Of a DNA stretch of 9,708 bases, positions 6,955 through 9,708 are shown one piece after another (position 1 is the first letter of the stretch; each line of letters opens with the position of its first letter). The notes beneath the pieces are model-generated. The model searched no databases. It was given only the letters and a program-made list of their open reading frames with translations, and had not been told where the DNA came from. The stretch covers positions 1 to 9,708 of the forward strand of contig JAEYTW010000361.1 in NCBI GenBank assembly GCA_023433835.1, read 5' to 3'. Source of the stretch: Pseudomonadota bacterium. GTDB taxonomy: Bacteria; Pseudomonadota; Alphaproteobacteria; Ferrovibrionales; Ferrovibrionaceae. The translations under genes and the position numbers were made by a program.

Positions 6955-8061
6955 ATGCACACATGGCTGCGGCGCCTTGCCGCCCTCTTTCTTCCGGTGG
7001 CGCTCATTCTCGTGTGCAGCCTGCCCGGTACCCCCGCCGCGGCGCAGGGCGATGCGCCGGCGACCCTGCGCGTCGGCGTGGTCGACGTGCCCCCCTTCGC
7101 CTATCCCGACCGGCAGGGGCGGCTGACCGGATTGGGGGTCGAGCTGTGGACGCGGGTCGCCGCGCGGCTGCGCCTCGACTACGTCTTCGTGCCGATCAGC
7201 CATGCCGACATGTTCAAGGCGCTGGCCGAGGGCCGGGTCGATGTCGGCCTGGGCGGCCTCGTCGCCGACCCGGCGAGCATGAAGCTTGCGCATTTCACCC
7301 AGCCTTACATGCGGGCGGGCCTGGCCATCGCCACCCGGCCGGACGACCGGCCGGGCATCCTGATCGCGCTGGCGCGGATGGATACCTCGGGCGTCTTCGT
7401 CTTTCTCGGGCTGATGATCGTCTGCATGGCCGCGATCGCCGTGCTGATCTGGTGGCTGGAGCGCCACCACAACCCCGACCATTTCGGCGGCAGCTCGGTG
7501 GAGGGTATCGGCCGCAGCTTCTGGTGGTCGGCCGTGACCATGACCCAGGTGGGCTATGGCGACCTGGTGCCGCGCTCGCTCGGCGGGCGGGCGCTGGCGC
7601 TGATCTGGATGCTGGTCTCGCTGGTGCTGGTCTCGGTCTTCACCGGTATCGTCACCGCCGCCCTGACGGTCGGGCAGACCGAGGGGCGCGTGCGCAACAC
7701 GGCGGATCTGCGCGGCGTCCCCATCGGCACCGCGCGCGACGGCGACGGCGCGGCCTGGCTGGCCGCCCAGGGCATCGGCTTCACCGCCTATGAGGACGAC
7801 CGCTCGGCGCTGGCCGCGATGGTCACCGGCGAGGTCCAGGCCGTGGTCGGGCTGGGGCCGGAGCTGCGCTTCTTCGCCCGGCGCGAATTCGACCAGGCGG
7901 TGACCGTGCTGCCCCATTCCCTGTCGCAGCGCTGGGTCAGCTTCGCCTATCGCCCGGACCTCAGTCTCGGCCACCAGATCGACCGCACCATGGTCGAGAC
8001 GATCGAGAGCGAGGAATGGGAACGCGTCCGCACCGGTTTCCTTGGCGACACCCGCGATTGA
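6955..8061 (+). CDS. GluR0-like ligand-gated ion channel, copy A (prokaryotic ionotropic glutamate receptor family)
   Basis: 368-residue membrane receptor-channel. Order of parts: signal peptide (cleavage near AAAQ, residue 30-31); first half of a periplasmic solute-binding domain (about 38-135, with PPFAYPDRQG and TGLGVELW); helix M1 (about 146-168); re-entrant pore helix FWWSAVTM and filter TQVGYGD (197-203); helix M2 (about 213-236); second half of the binding domain (about 248-364, containing GEVQAVVGLGPELRFF). This split-receptor layout is that of GluR0 and animal iGluRs without the amino-terminal domain. The filter is potassium-channel-like but has Gln at the usual second Thr. The usual ligand-binding Arg and acidic residue appear to be Ser108 and Leu300. 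The ATG at 6955 is chosen because it begins a proper signal peptide downstream of the promoter region; no strong ribosome-binding site is visible. The gene is followed 2 bp later by its paralogue. Confidence 0.88.
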   Translation: MHTWLRRLAALFLPVALILVCSLPGTPAAAQGDAPATLRVGVVDVPPFAYPDRQGRLTGLGVELWTRVAARLRLDYVFVPISHADMFKALAEGRVDVGLGGLVADPASMKLAHFTQPYMRAGLAIATRPDDRPGILIALARMDTSGVFVFLGLMIVCMAAIAVLIWWLERHHNPDHFGGSSVEGIGRSFWWSAVTMTQVGYGDLVPRSLGGRALALIWMLVSLVLVSVFTGIVTAALTVGQTEGRVRNTADLRGVPIGTARDGDGAAWLAAQGIGFTAYEDDRSALAAMVTGEVQAVVGLGPELRFFARREFDQAVTVLPHSLSQRWVSFAYRPDLSLGHQIDRTMVETIESEEWERVRTGFLGDTRD

Positions 8062-8063
8062 CC

Positions 8064-9146
<1,083 letters not shown>

Positions 9147-9160
9147 TCCGGACAAAATGA

Positions 9161-9191
9161 GACCCGCCGGGGTAGCGGGCCCCGGCGGGTC
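9161..9191 (-). terminator. Strong hairpin terminator between convergent genes
   Basis: A perfect 12-bp GC-rich stem (9161-9172 with 9180-9191) closes a 7-base loop. On the minus strand the stem is followed by TCATTTTG, a short U-rich tail, so it looks like an intrinsic terminator for the BON-protein transcript. On the plus strand no T run follows (GGCATCG), so stopping the receptor operon would be less efficient or need Rho. Confidence 0.75.
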
Positions 9192-9216
9192 GGCATCGTG
9201 GGTGGCGGGAAGGGGA

Positions 9217-9543
9217 TCAGCCGCGGACCACGATGTTGTTCTTGACCGAGCGGACGCCGTCCACCTGGGCGGCAACGCGCGAGGCCAGCGTCTTGTCCGA
9301 CGCCTGGTCGACGAAGCCCGACAGCTGGACCACGCCCTGCATGGTCTCGACGTTGATCTGCATCGCGCTCAGGCTCGGCTCGCCGATGATCTTGCTCTTC
9401 ACCTTCGCGGTGATCGCGCTGTCATCGATGTATTCGCCGGCGGTCTGGCGGCCTTCGACCGCCGAGCAGGCCGCGAGCCCGCCCGACAGGACGGCGGTCA
9501 GGGCCAGGGCCGAGAGGATCTTACGCGGGGTAACCTTGTTCAT
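9217..9543 (-). CDS. BON-domain outer-membrane/periplasmic lipoprotein
   Basis: 108-residue secreted lipoprotein. Residues 1-26 form a lipoprotein signal ending in the lipobox LAAC, with Cys26 as the acylated residue; Ser27 after it suggests outer-membrane sorting by E. coli rules. Residues about 38-108 form one BON domain (YIDDSAITAKVKSKI, then VQLSGFVDQ and VKNNIVV), a module that binds membranes or phospholipids and is found in OsmY and DolP. OsmY and DolP carry two such domains; this protein has one. I chose the ATG at 9543 over that at 9552 because AAGGA lies eight bases before it but directly abuts the earlier one. It lies 51 bp downstream of the partial glycine-zipper gene on the same strand, so they may be co-transcribed. 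Likely role is envelope maintenance or stress. Confidence 0.85.
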   Translation of the reverse strand: MNKVTPRKILSALALTAVLSGGLAACSAVEGRQTAGEYIDDSAITAKVKSKIIGEPSLSAMQINVETMQGVVQLSGFVDQASDKTLASRVAAQVDGVRSVKNNIVVRG

Positions 9544-9594
9544 CTCTGTCATCCTTCTCTGAGGATTGCCGATCTATGGTGCGCCGGGGACGCG

Positions 9595-9708
9595 TTAGCG
9601 CCAGGCCGGCTTGCCGAGGTTGATCTGGTCGGAATTGGTCAGCGCGCCCGCCGCGGCGCCCGCCGCGCCGCCGATCGCCGCACCGGCCAGCGGCTCGCCC
9701 ATCAGGGC
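9595..9708 (-). CDS. Glycine-zipper protein, C-terminal fragment cut by the window end
   Basis: The minus strand stays open from the window edge to a TAA at 9595-9597, giving the last 37 residues of a protein. The fragment begins ALMGEPLAGAAIGG, continues in Gly/Ala-rich repeats (GAAGAAAGAL) and ends LGKPAWR. The small-residue periodicity is that of glycine-zipper segments found in small envelope proteins and lipoproteins. The N-terminus is outside the window, so a signal peptide or lipobox cannot be checked. It is the upstream neighbour of the BON lipoprotein. Confidence 0.65.
   Translation of the reverse strand, partial: ALMGEPLAGAAIGGAAGAAAGALTNSDQINLGKPAWR

Noticed and set aside
6885..7007. 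41-codon N-terminal extension of the isomerase-like gene
   Set aside because: It crosses the divergent promoter and the start of the receptor-channel gene, while a strong Shine-Dalgarno and the usual family N-terminus support the ATG at 6884.
9233..9562. Plus-strand open frame across the BON gene
   Set aside because: It is antisense to a lipoprotein gene with a clear lipobox and BON motif, and has no ribosome-binding site or domain.

Overview
The window is GC-rich, densely coded DNA with short gaps, strong Shine-Dalgarno sites and several TRAP-type and catabolic genes. That fits an alphaproteobacterium, perhaps of the Rhodospirillales or a related environmental group. This is an inference from style and gene content; no marker gene fixes the taxon. 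I see no rRNA, tRNA, CRISPR array or insertion sequence, and no gene-free stretch longer than 300 bases.

Layout: (1) Positions 18-2856 (+) hold a three-gene TRAP transporter operon in the order P-M-Q: periplasmic solute-binding protein, large permease, small permease. (2) Positions 2862-6884 (-) hold a convergent three-gene catabolic operon. In transcription order it encodes a DsbA/GST-kappa-like protein of the 2-hydroxychromene-2-carboxylate isomerase family, a thiamine-diphosphate-dependent acetolactate-synthase-like enzyme, and an adenine deaminase whose start codon overlaps the preceding stop by one base. (3) A 70-bp divergent promoter region, 6885-6954, separates this operon from (4) two tandem paralogous genes on the + strand, 6955-8061 and 8064-9146, only 2 bp apart. 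Each encodes a signal peptide and a periplasmic solute-binding fold split by a two-helix pore domain with a potassium-channel selectivity filter. This is the architecture of prokaryotic ionotropic glutamate receptors (GluR0-like). (5) A strong hairpin at 9161-9191 separates them from (6) a convergent minus-strand pair: a small BON-domain lipoprotein and the C-terminal end of a glycine-zipper protein cut by the window edge.

The most notable part is the pair of receptor-channels. They look like a tandem duplication, about 70% identical in the pore core and about 50% in the first ligand-binding lobe by my eye alignment. They differ at a filter position (TQVGYGD versus TTVGYGD). Both lack the Arg and the acidic residue that bind the alpha-carboxylate and alpha-amino groups of amino acids in this family. 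I infer a possible heteromeric ligand-gated channel for a ligand that is not a standard amino acid. It is divergently placed next to a small-molecule catabolic operon, which itself converges on a TRAP uptake operon. A functional link between sensing, uptake and breakdown is possible but unproven.
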